From the NCBI GenBank assembly GCA_963513935.1, contig OY740774.1, positions 85,894,890 through 85,958,889 of the forward strand: 64,000 bases of DNA, read 5' to 3'. Positions 43,195 to 55,060 of this stretch are shown piece by piece; position 1 is the first letter of the stretch, and every line of letters starts with the position of its first letter. The position numbers and the translations under genes are program-made. The notes under the pieces are model-generated. The model was not told the DNA's origin. It ran no database searches and saw nothing but the letters and a program-made list of their open reading frames with translations. This DNA comes from Aphrophora alni (taxonomy: Eukaryota > Arthropoda > Insecta > Hemiptera > Aphrophoridae).

Positions 43195-43540
43195 AAAATC
43201 AGTATGTCTTCAGCAATGGAAAGTCGACAATTGATTCAGTATTTAACAGCCTTGGATGGGTGGGAATAAACACTTAGTGCATTTCTTGACCTCGCCAGTG
43301 CTTTTGACTCTTATTTTCCATAAATGATTTGATAATTTAGAAGTCTATGGGATCAGAGGTGTACCACTCAACTGGCTCCAAGACATACATGACAAACAGA
43401 AAACAAGGGGAAATCCATTAGACAATCCAATTTGACTAAATTATTGCTCCAATGTTATTTATTCTTTACTTAATGAGTTGTACCTTTATTTAAAAGTGAT
43501 AATAAAATTCAACATGGTGATGACATAACTTAACCTAAAT
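43195..43540 (+). pseudogene. Decayed non-LTR retrotransposon reverse transcriptase fragment (b)
   Basis: LINE reverse transcriptase copies its own RNA at a nicked target. Here frame pieces in correct order are QYVFSNGKSTIDSVF (43200), TLSAFLDLASAFD (43270; the FxDLxxAFD box holds the first catalytic Asp), GIRGVPLNWLQD (from about 43350), and HGDD (about 43513) at the place of the YADD box. At least two frameshifts and a stop separate them. The motif style is that of Jockey/CR1-type LINEs. No endonuclease or poly-A end found. Confidence 0.7.
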
Positions 43541-45944
43541 TGCTAATTTACCTAGAAACAACTCCATTTATTCTATTGAATACTTCTCTGCAGTGTTTAT
43601 ATTTTAATAACTTTGGAGTATTTACCGAGGGGGGAGGGAGGGGTGTAATTCGTTTTAGCAACACTGTAATTTTGAATTTATAGTTAGGCTTAGTAATTTT
43701 TGTGTAAAGCGAATATTTTTGACTTCTCTGTAGACTTCAAGACATGTGGTTCTTTTCAGAGAAGCTCCCTACTCGCACAGATATTACTTTGAATTTGAGT
43801 AAATACAGTTTCCAAATACAACAATGTATTAGGTTCTGTAACTGTATATTCTTCCGATATTGTACAAACCACTCTCACCTAATCAGTGTAGCAACCCTAA
43901 CCTCAATATATGCGGAATATTGAAACATGATCAACATAAGGGAGATTGTATATCATGTATTACTCGGTATTTGTAGGGAATAACGTTGCGGAATCTAATA
44001 AAGTAGCAGGTGTTCGTGTGTAGGTAATATAACACTCAGATGTTTCCTCTCTAAATCAAGATTTGCAGGTTATCAAGTTGAAATATGAGCGTCTTTAAGT
44101 TCTTGTAGTATCTACAGTGAAGATTATTTTTAATAAACTTTTTCAAGTAGTGTGTTTTAAAAAATTACTAAAAGTTATTTATGAATACAGAACATATTCA
44201 ACGGATAGATTTTTTCAAAAAAAAACAAACTCAAAATAAATAAGTTACTGATGTTGGTTTGAAATCTGATGTTTTATCTATCGTGTTGTAAACAATAGTG
44301 TTTTGTGATTTGTAGATTTTGTTTGAATGTTCCAATAAACCCAATTCTGTCCGGCGTGTGACGTGAAACATCAATAATCATAGATCTAAAAGTAACAGTA
44401 AATAATACCACTACTGTACACTTTAACAAAATACCACTTTACAGGTTGAAATACTAAACGATCAATGCTTTATGGGTGCATAAAGATTGTGCATTGATCC
44501 GTGCATTGAGATTGTGATTTATCATTCATTGGAATCACAGAGGTTGTAAATATTATAATGTACCTATCGAAGTGCATTAACCCTGGAATACTGACTGTCT
44601 TATGATGTGGTCCAATTGTTTGGTAGCGTAAGGAATCTAACTACTGTTTATATTTTATTTTAATTCATTTATATATTAAGTTTCGGAAGAAAATTTACCG
44701 ATTTTACAAAAGTGTAACTGTTTAGTAAATAATAGTTTACTTTATATTTTAGTAAAACTATGAAACTCGAAAACGTTTTCTATATAAATGAAAACATAAA
44801 ACAATTTATTTTTTGATCAGCTAAATTCCTATCAGAAAATTTATGAAAAGAGTTCAGTTTTCACTCACGTCCACACCTTTCGTCCAAATTTTTTTTGATT
44901 TGGCCTTGATTTGTATAAACGAGGCTTTTTCTCGGTTTAAAACTAAATATAATGAAAAAAACCTTGTCAATACATAGTTCGACGAAATAACATTCTTAAA
45001 TTTCAATACTATTGGTTAGGTTGCTTAGCAGTAACTATGTAACAAACACACAAACAGACGAAATGCCAAATGATCGAGTTGAAACAAAAACCATCATTTC
45101 CTCTATAAACTGAACATAAACAAATACCATTCACTATATACCAAATATGTTTTTTTTGTAAAAATCTTGGATAAAAATTTAATTTTTTAAGTAGCATGAG
45201 TGTTAATCTAAACATGCTTTTTCTCGTTTAAATCTAAACTCAATTAAAAAAAAAAATACGTATGAGAAAAACTGTTATACAATATTTAAATTCAGATTAT
45301 AGCATCATTCAGAATTAAAAACCAATTAATTTAGAAACATATCATAAGATACCCTTAGTGTTTAGAAAACTTAATTAAAAAAAAAAAAAAAAAAAAAAAC
45401 AGATTCAAAATGGTCAACGATAACGCTGCTATCAAAATGTATTTTTAGGGAGAGGATATATTGCCCAAATTCTCAGACTTAATCATAATAGTAGCTATAA
45501 TTATTATGTAATCCAGGAAATCTGAAACAAATTCATTTCTTACTCAAAGATTTTTACGTTTAAAAAATTACCGAACTTATTTGCAACATAAAAAACCCAA
45601 CACTTGTTAAAAACCCATAAGAAGTAAAAAACACAATTCATTGTTGTTGAAGTTTCACAATGTCATTTAAATTTAAGTAAACTTTTATGTATTAAGTAAA
45701 ATTTTTGAGATACGGCTTTTTGAATTTTTCTAAATTTGAAGTTTGGGGTATTATAGATAAATTAAAAAAAAAAAAAATATATCATGTAGCCTATAAAGTT
45801 TTATAGCTTTTTAAGTTTTGCTTATTTATTTGTGTGTTTTGCTATTATATCATGATTAACTTAATCATGAGAGAGGAGAGAGAAAATAGTAAAGTTATAA
45901 ATTGCAAATGTTATGCTGCTATTATCAAATGGTAAGGGATATTG

Positions 45945-45946
<2 letters not shown>
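43541..45946. other. Long AT-rich interval without recognised features
   Basis: Contains a G-rich patch (43628-43645), a short inverted pair around 'gatcaatgctttatgggtgcataaag' (44460-44510) and a poly-A run at 45377-45399. The frame at 45009-45215 (-) is unrecognised. No gene or element could be supported. Confidence 0.4.

Positions 45947-45994
<48 letters not shown>
45947..45994. repeat. (AT)n microsatellite, ~24 units
   Basis: Uninterrupted alternating A and T. Confidence 0.97.
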
Positions 45995-45996
<2 letters not shown>

Positions 45997-46564
45997 AAGC
46001 ATTTGGTTTCGAAAGTGATTTAAATTAAAACATCTCTTCACCCACGTTTACATAAAAAACATTTCGGGAATCAAACACTGCCCCGCGGAAAAAAAACTGT
46101 TTTAAAAGATTCCTCATATATGATTTAGTGACAATCTATTTTACAGTATATAAGTCAAGCAATTTTCCTGTATAAAAAATCGAGCCATTTTATCAAAATA
46201 ACACCGTACATTCAAAACAACTAAATTTCTATCATGATTGGGAAACATTTCACAGTGTCGGGTGTCGGGGGGGAGGTCGATCAACAACATTTTATATTTT
46301 ATAATGAACAGACTATATATTGAACAACTATGTCTTGCCACATTATCGATAGGAACTGCCTAAATATCGTCACGCTCCAATATGCAACAAACACCTCGTG
46401 ACAGGTTTCCTGTACAATTACTCTTAAATATTAATAATATTTTGCCTTGAACCAGTTGACCGCTGTTCGATAGAGAAAGGAAACATAATTTGAAGTACAT
46501 GTCTTATAGTCAAGTGACAATTGAAGTAAAAATAGACATTTAATGTGGGAATTTGTATATTCCT
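45995..46564. other. Unclassified interval
   Basis: Nothing recognised; a G-rich 'ggtgtcgggggggaggtcg' lies near 46260. Confidence 0.35.
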
Positions 46565-47222
46565 GGTGGTTCATCATATTCAAATGGAGGAGTACCTCAA
46601 GTTAGTATTCTGGGTCTCTTGATTTATCTTTTTGTAGGCTTACAAGTGATATTCCAACATCACTTAACGTTTATGGATGATATTACTGTGTTGTCTGTAG
46701 GATAGACAATGGACCATTGTATTAATAAAATGGAGGAATCAGTGAATAGTTTCTTGGACTAAGATGTGGCAAATTAAACTAAACAAATACAAATCTGTGC
46801 ATGTCGATTTCACCAATAAACGAATTCAAAACTAATATATTACGTTAAACGATCTTGTGGTACATCACTCAAAAGCAAAATGTCTAGACATGGCTTCAGA
46901 TGATAAGTTACGTTGGGTATACTGGGTTTTAGGCTGTCATCTTTTGGTTGAAAATCTTTCAAGATTTATGGAATTCAGCTGTGGGGTTGTGCCAAACAGA
47001 ATGTACAAACAATTCAAAGATTTTAAAATAAAGTCTTGATAACCAAAACTGAAGCTCCCTGGTTCATCAAGAATAGTTACTTCCATCAGTATTTACAAAT
47101 ATTCACAGTCATAGAAGAAACCAACGTCGGTTTTAAAGTTATGTTAGCAAGGAAGAATCTCAGCTGATTCATAATGATACTTCAGAGACTCAAACGGACA
47201 AAGCCTTTTCATCTCAAGGATA
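46565..47222 (+). pseudogene. Jockey-like LINE reverse transcriptase, C-terminal part, decayed
   Basis: Pieces in the order expected for Jockey-clade reverse transcriptase: GGVPQVSILG (46586; canonical GVPQGSVLGP), LTSDIPTSLN, FMDD (46670-46681; canonical FADD/YADD), DHCINKMEESVNSFLD, MWQIKLNKYKSVHVDFTN, the 60-codon open frame 46857-47039 (KAKCLDMASDDKLRW then YWVLGCHLLVEN... ; canonical YLG..LD..L.W and WLLGR.S.LS..NK), APWFIKNSYFHQ (canonical APWYVRN...H), and finally RLKRTKPFHLK (47186-47218), a typical end-of-ORF tail. Stops and frameshifts occur throughout, so it is inactive. The 46857 frame is a pseudogene piece, not a separate gene. Confidence 0.82.
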
Positions 47223-47376
47223 TTTAACTTCTTGGGTTAGATTTACTTACTATTAAGAATCTGGAGACTCGTGGATGATAGAATGGTTTCTGAAGATTTG
47301 GAAAAGAAATTTTTTTGAGATTATAAAAAATAAACGGTATAAAACAACGCACTGACTTTCCGCATAAACCCATACA
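47223..47376. other. Short spacer between LINE remnant and foldback
   Basis: No poly-A tail is evident after the LINE fragment; nothing else recognised. Confidence 0.3.
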
Positions 47377-47664
47377 CAAATTTTATTATTATACATTTTT
47401 CGGACATTTGCCATCATTTGTGTGTTAAAAATCAAAACACGACGTTTCGGGAATAATAATCAATCCCGTTATCAAGTGACTAAAAACTAAAGAAACATGA
47501 AACTAGAAACTGAGCCTATGTGAGAAGTAAAATTAAATAAGAATACCACCAACCTTAATATCTAAGTATGCACCCCAGAGCTAAAGCTGAGAAGTCAAAA
47601 AAACACAATCACGGTAAACACACAACTGAAAATGTCCGAAAAATGTATAATAATAAAATTGAAC
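47377..47664. mobile_element. Foldback element with ~47-bp arms and TTGATAACGGG...CCCGAAACG motif
   Basis: Arm 47377-47426 and the complement of 47618-47664 match with one 4-nt gap, sharing 'aatgtccgaaaaatgtataa' and 'taataaaatt'. Adjacent to the left arm, the minus strand of 47475-47437 reads CACTTGATAACGGGAT, an AT-rich loop, TTCCCGAAACGTCG: a stem (CGGGA/TCCCG) flanked by TTGATAA and AAACG. The same motif occurs in the 20-kb duplication. The 109-codon frame 47568-47897 runs out of the right arm and is not considered a gene. Confidence 0.65.
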
Positions 47665-48165
47665 TTCCATCAATAACAAATAACTCCATACACAAAACCA
47701 AAATTAATATTAGTTTCAATTTTATTTTCGGAAAAGTCAATGCAGCTGTTATAAAAGACCCGATTATTCAAAATGTATTGGGTTCGGAAGATGTTGGTAA
47801 AAAAATTCGAATTGATTCTGAAGATATCGGTAAAGATAATGAAAAAAGTTACATGAAGTTTTGTAAAAGACCTAATTTCTCAAAATCGTTTCAATAAATT
47901 TTCTTTAAGTTTTGATGGAATGTGCAGATTAACGATCAAAGTCGGTGAACCAAAAGGTAAATATTAGAAAACTACGATTCAGGTATAATTGTAAAAAAAA
48001 AAAAAAAAACGAAAATAAAATTTCACAGCTATTACTAAAAATTAATTTAATTAAAAATCCCTTAAAATAATTTTATGGTGCAAATAAAGTTAGCTTTCAG
48101 CTCTATTTAAATAAATAAATTTTTAAAATGTTATAATATTTTGAAAAAGTTGTTCAATTTGAGAC
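47665..48165. repeat. Family C sequence and poly-A
   Basis: 47870-48010 carries 'gacctaatttctcaaaatcgtttcaa', 'gtgcagattaacgatc' and 'aactacgattcaggtataattgtaaaaaa'. A14 run near 47994-48009. Confidence 0.45.
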
Positions 48166-48169
48166 GTAA

Positions 48170-48601
48170 TACCAATGACTACATAAATACTATAAGACAC
48201 GACATAGGATAGGGAAATAGTCTACGCTTTACGGGTGCTGTTCGTCATAAGTTTGACACACAGCTATCAGAAAGCGCTAGCAGCAGGTGCTTGACTGTAC
48301 GCATCCCACTTGGTTGAGACTGTACAACTGTTGACACAAAATAGTCAGTGATGTCAGTTCGTGCGCTGAGATAAGCGATTCTCGACCTTTCCTCGCATCT
48401 CTAGTAACATATGTGGCATCAGTGCGCAACTGAAACATTGTTTGACCGTAGAGCCACCTAGCGCCAGTCACATCAACTTCAGATTCTCTAGCAAAGAGCG
48501 ACAGCTCCACACCCTAGCGGGTATTGGTCAACTCAAGAATAAGCGTAGAATATTTAACATGGCCATGTCGTGTCTTATAGTATTTATGTAGTCATTGGTA
48601 A
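48170..48601. mobile_element. MITE with ~36-bp terminal inverted repeats and TAATA flanks
   Basis: Left end CCAATGACTACATAAATACT... (from 48172) is the exact complement of the right end (to 48598) for at least 34 bp; weaker pairing ('tctacgctt') continues inward. TAATA sits immediately outside both ends (48167-48171 and 48599-48603), a 5-bp direct duplication, or a TA duplication within it. The ~435-bp element is less AT-rich than its flanks and has no transposase. Its 77-codon frame (48277-48510, minus) is unrecognised. Family unknown. Confidence 0.85.
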
Positions 48602-48674
48602 TACTTAGTAATACACGAAGGGAGTGGGGAGACTGAGGGTGCCAATCTTTGGTAAGTGATTATAGGCATCAAAG

Positions 48675-48700
48675 TGAAAAAAAAAAAAAAAAAAAAAAAA
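48675..48700 (+). repeat. Poly-A run
   Basis: About 24-25 consecutive A between 48677 and 48700, 80 bp after the MITE. Confidence 0.9.
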
Positions 48701-48824
48701 TGTATAAACGCATTCAAAAATTCTAAAATTTGAAACAGTTTCCGAGATATTAAACTTTTTTTATGAACGATAAATTTTGAAACGATAAAATAAAAAATTA
48801 TAATATTTTTCAGTATGCTACAGT

Positions 48825-48908
48825 ACAGTATAAAATTATACTGTAACAGTATAAAATTATACTGTAACAGTATAAAATTATACTGTAACAGTATAAAATT
48901 ATACTGTA
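48825..48908. repeat. 21-bp palindromic minisatellite, four units
   Basis: ACAGTATAA-AA-TTATACTGT repeats at exactly 21-bp spacing (48825, 48846, 48867, 48888). Each unit is a 9-bp-arm palindrome with a 2-nt centre, so a single strand can form a row of hairpins. The minus-strand 119-codon frame with LLQYNFI repeats is the translation of this array. Confidence 0.9.
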
Positions 48909-49384
48909 CCAGTATAATACAGTCTAGAAAATTTGGGATCGATATCTTCATCCTTTCTGGAGTTACATCTTGTCTTTAATAAAAAAGACAACAATGCAGA
49001 TAGACGGAAAACTACAAGAACTAAACACGGAAAAGATTAGAAATAATCTCGAAAGTAGGTCAGGAGGTGACAACAAGAAATATAGTTCAGCTTATGACAG
49101 AAACAGAGGAGAAATTTAATGAAATAACTTCATTAGTACCATTTAAAAAAGGAAAACACCTAAGGACACTGTAAACTAGGAGGAAGAGCTCCGGATGAAT
49201 TTATCTTCTCACGAAGTTAATGTCTTTAGACGATCCCTTGAGAGAAAGGAGGTTAGGTTTTAATGGGTAATCCGGATGAGCAAGGAGTCCAACACACCGG
49301 GAGCCACTTGCTGATCACACACTTTCTATCTCCTTCTTCTTTGTAGAAATGTTTTTTTATTTTGAAATCTCAGATACTTATTTG
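48909..49384. other. Unclassified interval
   Basis: Possibly further family A-related sequence near 49255-49320 ('ggttaggttttaatgggtaatcc'); otherwise nothing recognised. Confidence 0.3.
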
Positions 49385-49610
49385 AATACAAGTTTGGTAA
49401 TCCCAAGGCAACCTAGCTGGATCTTTAACCTTTGTATATAGTCTTGAATTTGATACCTCTCTTTTTCATCTTTCCTAACAGGTCTCTCTTAACCAACTCT
49501 TGATCTATCTATACCCTGTCACTATTAGAGTATTCGAGGGCTAAGGGTCTCTCTCTATTTTATGTTTATTTCTTCTTATATTGCTAAGGCGAAGATGACC
49601 GATAGGTCCT
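49385..49610 (-). repeat. Family A repeat, reverse orientation
   Basis: Plus-strand 'ggtaatcccaaggcaacctagctggatc', 'tctttcctaacaggtctctcttaaccaactcttg', 'ctgtcactattagagtattcgagggctaagggtctctctctattttatg', 'aaggcgaagatgac'. A nearly complete reverse copy and the clearest view of the 5' end. Confidence 0.75.
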
Positions 49611-49719
49611 TTACTTTGCCGTCCACAATCACTTCACAAATTTGGCACACAGATCGTGTAACACTCTGCATTGAAATTGTTTAAAAAAATACGGTTGAAT
49701 ATTATTTTTGACAGTGCCT

Positions 49720-49755
49720 GCTTTTGGAAACGTGTGCATGAGAAAGTTAATCCAA
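49720..49755 (+). repeat. Family D motif
   Basis: 'gcttttggaaacgtgtgcatgagaaagttaatccaatattt'. Confidence 0.4.
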
Positions 49756-49825
49756 TATTTATTTAAGTGAACCAAAATTATGCGGATCTTTAAAAATATC
49801 TTAATTTGTTTTTTACATCATCATG

Positions 49826-50790
<965 letters not shown>

Positions 50791-50794
50791 TCCA

Positions 50795-50975
50795 TTTATT
50801 GCGATGTTCAAGTTAAAACTATCCAGAAGGTTCGGCAGGTTTTCGGCGACGATTCACTGGAGATTATATAAATAAAGTAGTGGTACAATCATTTCAAAGA
50901 CGGGCTTACGTCGGTGGAGGGCGAGTAAGGTTTCGGTCGACTCTCCATAACCGCAAAGGAGTGGTCATTGAGCAA
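50795..50975 (+). pseudogene. Mariner-type transposase N-terminal (DNA-binding) fragment
   Basis: One frame reads VKTIQKVRQVFGDDSLEII, a stop-interrupted linker, then WYNHFKDGLTSVEGE, stop, GFGRLSIT. This matches the helix-turn-helix region of mariner transposases, where the usual pattern is ...GD.ALS...V..W..RFK.GR.SVE...R.GRPS. At least three in-frame stops. No DDE core follows, and the fragment does not correspond to the 24.5-kb element, which lacks this half. Confidence 0.65.
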
Positions 50976-51179
50976 TAACGTGCTCATATAAAACCCTATT
51001 GAAATTCAGAAAAATCTATTTAAAAATGTCAAAATGTCGGCCATTTAAAAATTTTCTGTTCACATCTCGTATACATCTTAGGTACAAATTCGTACATTTT
51101 AATTTTGCATGTAATGGTATAATTTACGATTACATACAGCGATAGTTTAATAAATGTTATGAACGCTGACCTCACAAGA
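50976..51179. other. Unclassified interval
   Basis: Generic decayed-repeat phrases ('aatgtcaaaatgtcggccatt') only. Confidence 0.35.
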
Positions 51180-51545
51180 AAGCGTATATTTGCATAGTTT
51201 CGAAGCTCCGTTCACGAGCGTAGCAAGTGAGGCTACTTCACATGTACAATTTCAAGGCCCATTGACGCCGATATACTGACTCGAGCGAAGCTAGTGGACG
51301 CTTTTTAATATATATATACAACTATGAGGCCCATTACGAGATGTGAAGAAAGTAGTGATATACAGTAGTATGAGGTTCAGAAAATGTGTGTAACAACTGT
51401 TAAACAAACTTACCCTATTGGATAAGACCTTTTGATCTATCAATACAATTTATCTCATGGCACAAACTTTTGGGAATTATATTAGAGGATCTGTTAGTAT
51501 TACAAAGTTTGGGTATGTACCATGGATGTCGCCCGTTATCTTGTT
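51180..51545 (+). repeat. Family B repeat, long copy
   Basis: 'tatgaggttcagaaaatgtgtgtaacaactg', 'ccctattggataagacc', 'gatctatcaatacaattta', 'ggatctgttagtattacaaag', 'gggtatgtaccatggatg'. Upstream, 51205-51305 has 'cacgagcgtagcaagtgagg' and 'ctcgagcgaagctagtgg', two similar GC-richer phrases about 70 bp apart, also reflected at 55010 (-). The 71-aa frame 51457-51672 is repeat-derived. Confidence 0.6.
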
Positions 51546-52084
51546 TAGATTGGTTCGTCGAGAGTGGAGTGCTTTACAGACAAAAAGAGAGAACTATTTC
51601 TTATCAAATTTAATATTCGGAGATAATTCAAAATTTGTTATGACTAAAATCATTTCTAAGGAACGTAACTAAATTTTTCAAAAATTTAGCCTCTAATGTT
51701 TCAAATGGAATATATTTGTAGTGTTTCTTTCCAAAAATCGGTTTGGTTGTTATAGGGTAAAAAGAAATAACAATGAATCATATGTTGTAAAATTTTGATT
51801 TTATCAAAATCGGCGCAAATGATTTAATTGAAATTTTGGTTAAATGTGAAGATTTAAACTCAAAACAATGTTTCACAGAGTAAATAAATTAATATTTCGA
51901 CATATGAGTACTTTTTAAAATATTTAAATGAACCGTAATTGCATATTGATCGTTTAGGTTTTTTAAACTTAATTTTCAGATATTCCTAGCTGCCATATTG
52001 ATACGGTAAAAGATTAGTGTTAAAATTAGTTCCCGTAATTTTTTTATGAGAAATTTGATACTGCGGTAAAATATGGTTAACAGC
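51546..52084. other. Unclassified interval with family C phrases
   Basis: 'tgattttatcaaaatcggcgcaaatga' at about 51787 is family C. Confidence 0.35.
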
Positions 52085-52636
52085 CTATTTAAAGACTTGC
52101 ATATCATTAAATGAACTATGGAATTCTTTTTTTTGGAAACTTTTCAGTTCAGAATATAAAAAAAAAGTATTTGCTTTTTTAGGGGGTTTTGCAGTTAAAA
52201 AAATACAAACTTGTAAAAATGCAAAGAGTTTTGTGAAACAAAAAAGAGTCATTAAAGCTTTTAAAAAAATGTTGAGATATCCATAATAATTCGTCTTCAA
52301 TAAACCTCATTAATTCATCATCTGTTGCTATAGGGTGAGACTAAACTTTTTCTTTTTAAAATGTCCTTAGGAAGAACGCAAACCGACAAGTCTAGGGATC
52401 TCGGAGGCCAATCCATGAAGTTGCTGCCGCGACCAATCCAAGGGTTGGGAAGATCTCGATCTACACTGTTTGGGCATATTAGCATAATGAGAAGGAGCTC
52501 CTTCCTGTTTGGAAAAATCCGTCTGAGTAAGATGAGGCGCTATGTGATTAGTTAATATTGATGCGTATCTGTCTCCAGTCATTGTCTGATGAGATATGTC
52601 ATCGATAAAACACCATCCTTGGTGACGGCAGCTCAC
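52085..52636 (-). pseudogene. Decayed DDE transposase (Tc1/mariner-like), C-terminal part
   Basis: The minus-strand frame 52636-52367 has ATG and reads GDRYASILTNHIAPHL, then FSKQEGAPSHYAN. This corresponds to the QDGAPPH-type block of DDE transposases, with the catalytic Asp replaced by Glu (residue 45). After a frameshift, MDWPPRSLDLS matches the EWPPRSPDL block bearing the last catalytic region, again damaged. Further along the same strand, PIATDDELMRFIEDEL matches the tail fragment at 27.4 kb. No N-terminus or terminal repeats found. Inactive. Confidence 0.72.
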
Positions 52637-52829
52637 ACAGTTTACCTTTTAATTTCAAGTCTTTTTGTTCAATTTGAAAAATTCATACATTCGAAGTTAA
52701 ATATCACACATAAACTGATTGAACACAACTACCAAAATGAGTCATTGTCATGTGTTAACAAAACAACAGCTGATCGAGATTCAACAGATGGCAATGTACG
52801 TTTTAATTGCATTGAATTGTGGAAGGAAG

Positions 52830-52985
52830 GGTTCTATCTGGAAGATTAATGTTGTTTTCGTTATTCTGCCAATTTGTTTTGATTGACCATACAAGAATGA
52901 AATTCGAGGGTAGTTATTTTACATATTTATCTAATGTAACTGTAAATCAAGTTTGTAGAGTGTTTCATACGTCCAGCATAATTAT
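52830..52985 (+). repeat. Segment shared with 27680-27850
   Basis: 'cgttattctgccaatttgttttgattgac', 'atgaaattcgagggta', 'agagtgtttcatacgtccagcata'. Same orientation as the 27.7-kb copy. Confidence 0.55.
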
Positions 52986-53869
52986 TCAAATACCTCTTCA
53001 TGGAACATTCTGTACAAAAATTTATGCAAAATTCTGTATACAGTTTTGTGAAGAATCCTTCCAATAAGATAAGTACACATTTAATTACATATCAATAAAG
53101 TATAAACAAACAACACCACAATTTTTCATCAATATTAGATTTCTTAAAGGAAATATTTATTCTATCTTTTATATCTCCTTTCAGTTTTTCTCATGTCCCC
53201 ATTTCTTTCTTTATTATAACACATAAACTTAGTAACAAAAAGACGTATGCACCATAAAAGTAAAAACTACAGAGCTAAGTGGTTTTGTATGTAGCGACTA
53301 GCAAGGGTAGATTTTCTTTTGTTTCAACTACCCCTTCCTCGTACCCTTGCCAGATTTACGTTGTTTTAAAGTTATTTATTTTTCATATGTCATTAATGGT
53401 GAAGTTTGAACATACTTTGTCCATTAGACTGTATTAAACAAAATAGCTGAATTTTAAGGGAGATATAAAGATATTATGTTTTTTGTTTATTTCTAATATT
53501 TTTTTATTAGTATACTAATAAAAATGGAATGGTAATAAACGCAGGCTAAACACTGAACAAAATGTTGTGTCAATGGCTTTCGTGGATTTTAAAACTTCTA
53601 TTAAGCAGAGTAGGCTACTATCGGAAGGAAAGTTATAGATTCTTCTAAAATTGATTAATAATTATTTATAATAATAATCGTATATTTAATTCGCTAAGGA
53701 ATATCTACGTCAGTAGCGTATTTTTTTAAATATAGAGCTTATTTTATTGATTGAAGTGTCAAAATAAGCAGAGTTTTCCTGCAGATTTGTCGAAAATCAT
53801 TCATTTTCCCTAGGAAAACTTCTTTTGTAATAAATTTATCATAAAACATGCTGGGTAAATAACACGATT
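52986..53869. other. Unclassified AT-rich interval
   Basis: Nothing recognised beyond low-complexity A/T tracts. Confidence 0.35.
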
Positions 53870-54230
53870 CACAATCAAAATTAATTGAAACAGTTGTAAA
53901 TTCTCAAATACGATTAAATTTTCTGTTCCGTTTGTGAATTTATTACAGCTGTTATAAAATATTTTAAAATTAACTTATATAGTGGTTACTTTATTTGTGG
54001 TAATTCGTGTTGTGTTGTGATTGATTGCTTACATTTCGCAAAACTTAACAGTTTATATGGCTTATTGTTAATGTGAGACATTTTAGGTTTGAATTTTTTA
54101 TCTCGCAAACGTTGACGACTTAACTGTATATACAACATATCGCATACTTTATTTGTAATTATTATTTACTCCTCGCAAAAGTTTATGGTTTATGTGGCTT
54201 ATTGTTGAAGTATGACAATTGGGTGGGAGC
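53870..54230 (-). repeat. Diverged reverse copy of the 4-kb tandem repeat unit
   Basis: 'acagttgtaaattctcaaata', 'gtgttgtgttgtgattgattgc', 'catttcgcaaaactt' and 'acagtttatatggcttattgttaatg' correspond, reverse-complemented, to the 157-bp array and its first unit at 3990-4250. About two units are visible. Confidence 0.55.
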
Positions 54231-54334
54231 TAAGATATTTTAAATGCCGCAGGAATACCGCCTGGAAACTCTCGTCTTTGGTCGACGAGAAAATACCACA
54301 GACATAAATCGAAGTCATTATTATTACCATATAA

Positions 54335-54650
54335 TAATAATTAGCAACGAGATTTAAAAATATCTTCCCCATTAACTGTTTTTTTGTTAATCTTATTTTA
54401 CAATATACAACTGGGTTACCAAAATGACGAACCGACGCGTTTGACTCTCTGTTTTACACTCTGAGAGTATAGTAAACTACATCATCAATAACACATGTTT
54501 ATGTCACTCTATAATCAAAATAAATCAAATCGTTGATTTACCTTTGTGATTTACTGACGGCTTTCGATTTTCTACATGATAATACAAGACTATTTTTCAT
54601 TGCTTCTCAGTTTAATGTGTACAGATAAGTATTCTTTTTCTTAAAATATA
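54335..54650 (-). repeat. Family E repeat
   Basis: 'ataataattagcaacgagattt', 'ctgggttaccaaaatgac', 'cgaaccgacgcgtttg', 'ctacatcatcaata', 'gataatacaagactat', 'cagtttaatgtgta' follow the order of the 17-kb and 19-kb copies. Confidence 0.55.
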
Positions 54651-54834
54651 TATATGGAAGAATATCTACTGTTACAGCAGTCTCAACTATTTTATTTTTA
54701 TTTTTTACATTGTGCTATCCTAACTCTTTGTGATTTCTGAAATTTTTGTTATCTATCCACTCAACGGTGTTTACTCATATGACTTTATGACTTTTAATTT
54801 TGAGAAAGTTAAAAGTAAAAAGTAGATTGGGCAT

Positions 54835-55060
54835 CATGGTACTTACCCAGACATATCATATAATGTTGTACAAACAGATCATCTAAATATAATGGCCAAT
54901 AGTTGGTATCAATGGCTCTGTAGGAAATGTTAAATTGAATTGATAAATCCCGCTGCTTTCTTAAAGTCGTGTAGGTTCTGACGTGCCTCGTAGGTTGTAT
55001 ATTTTAAACAGTCTCCACTCGCTTCGCTCGCGTCAGTATCTCAACACCACCGTGCCTTGA
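54835..55060 (-). repeat. Family B repeat, reverse orientation
   Basis: 'gcatcatggtacttaccca', 'aacagatcatctaa', 'tgtaggaaatgttaaattgaattgataaatcc', then 'cgtgcctcgtagg' and 'cactcgcttcgctcgcgtcagtatc'. The last is a GC-rich phrase, echoed in 51205-51305. Confidence 0.55.

Noticed and set aside
47568..47897. 109-codon ATG-started frame
   Set aside because: It begins beside and runs through the foldback arm, then into family C repeat; the NVRKMYNNKI phrase also occurs in the opposite arm, so it is repeat-derived.
48592..48951. 119-codon minus-strand frame with LLQYNFI repeats and a poly-Phe run
   Set aside because: It is the 21-bp palindromic minisatellite plus a poly-A tract read in frame.
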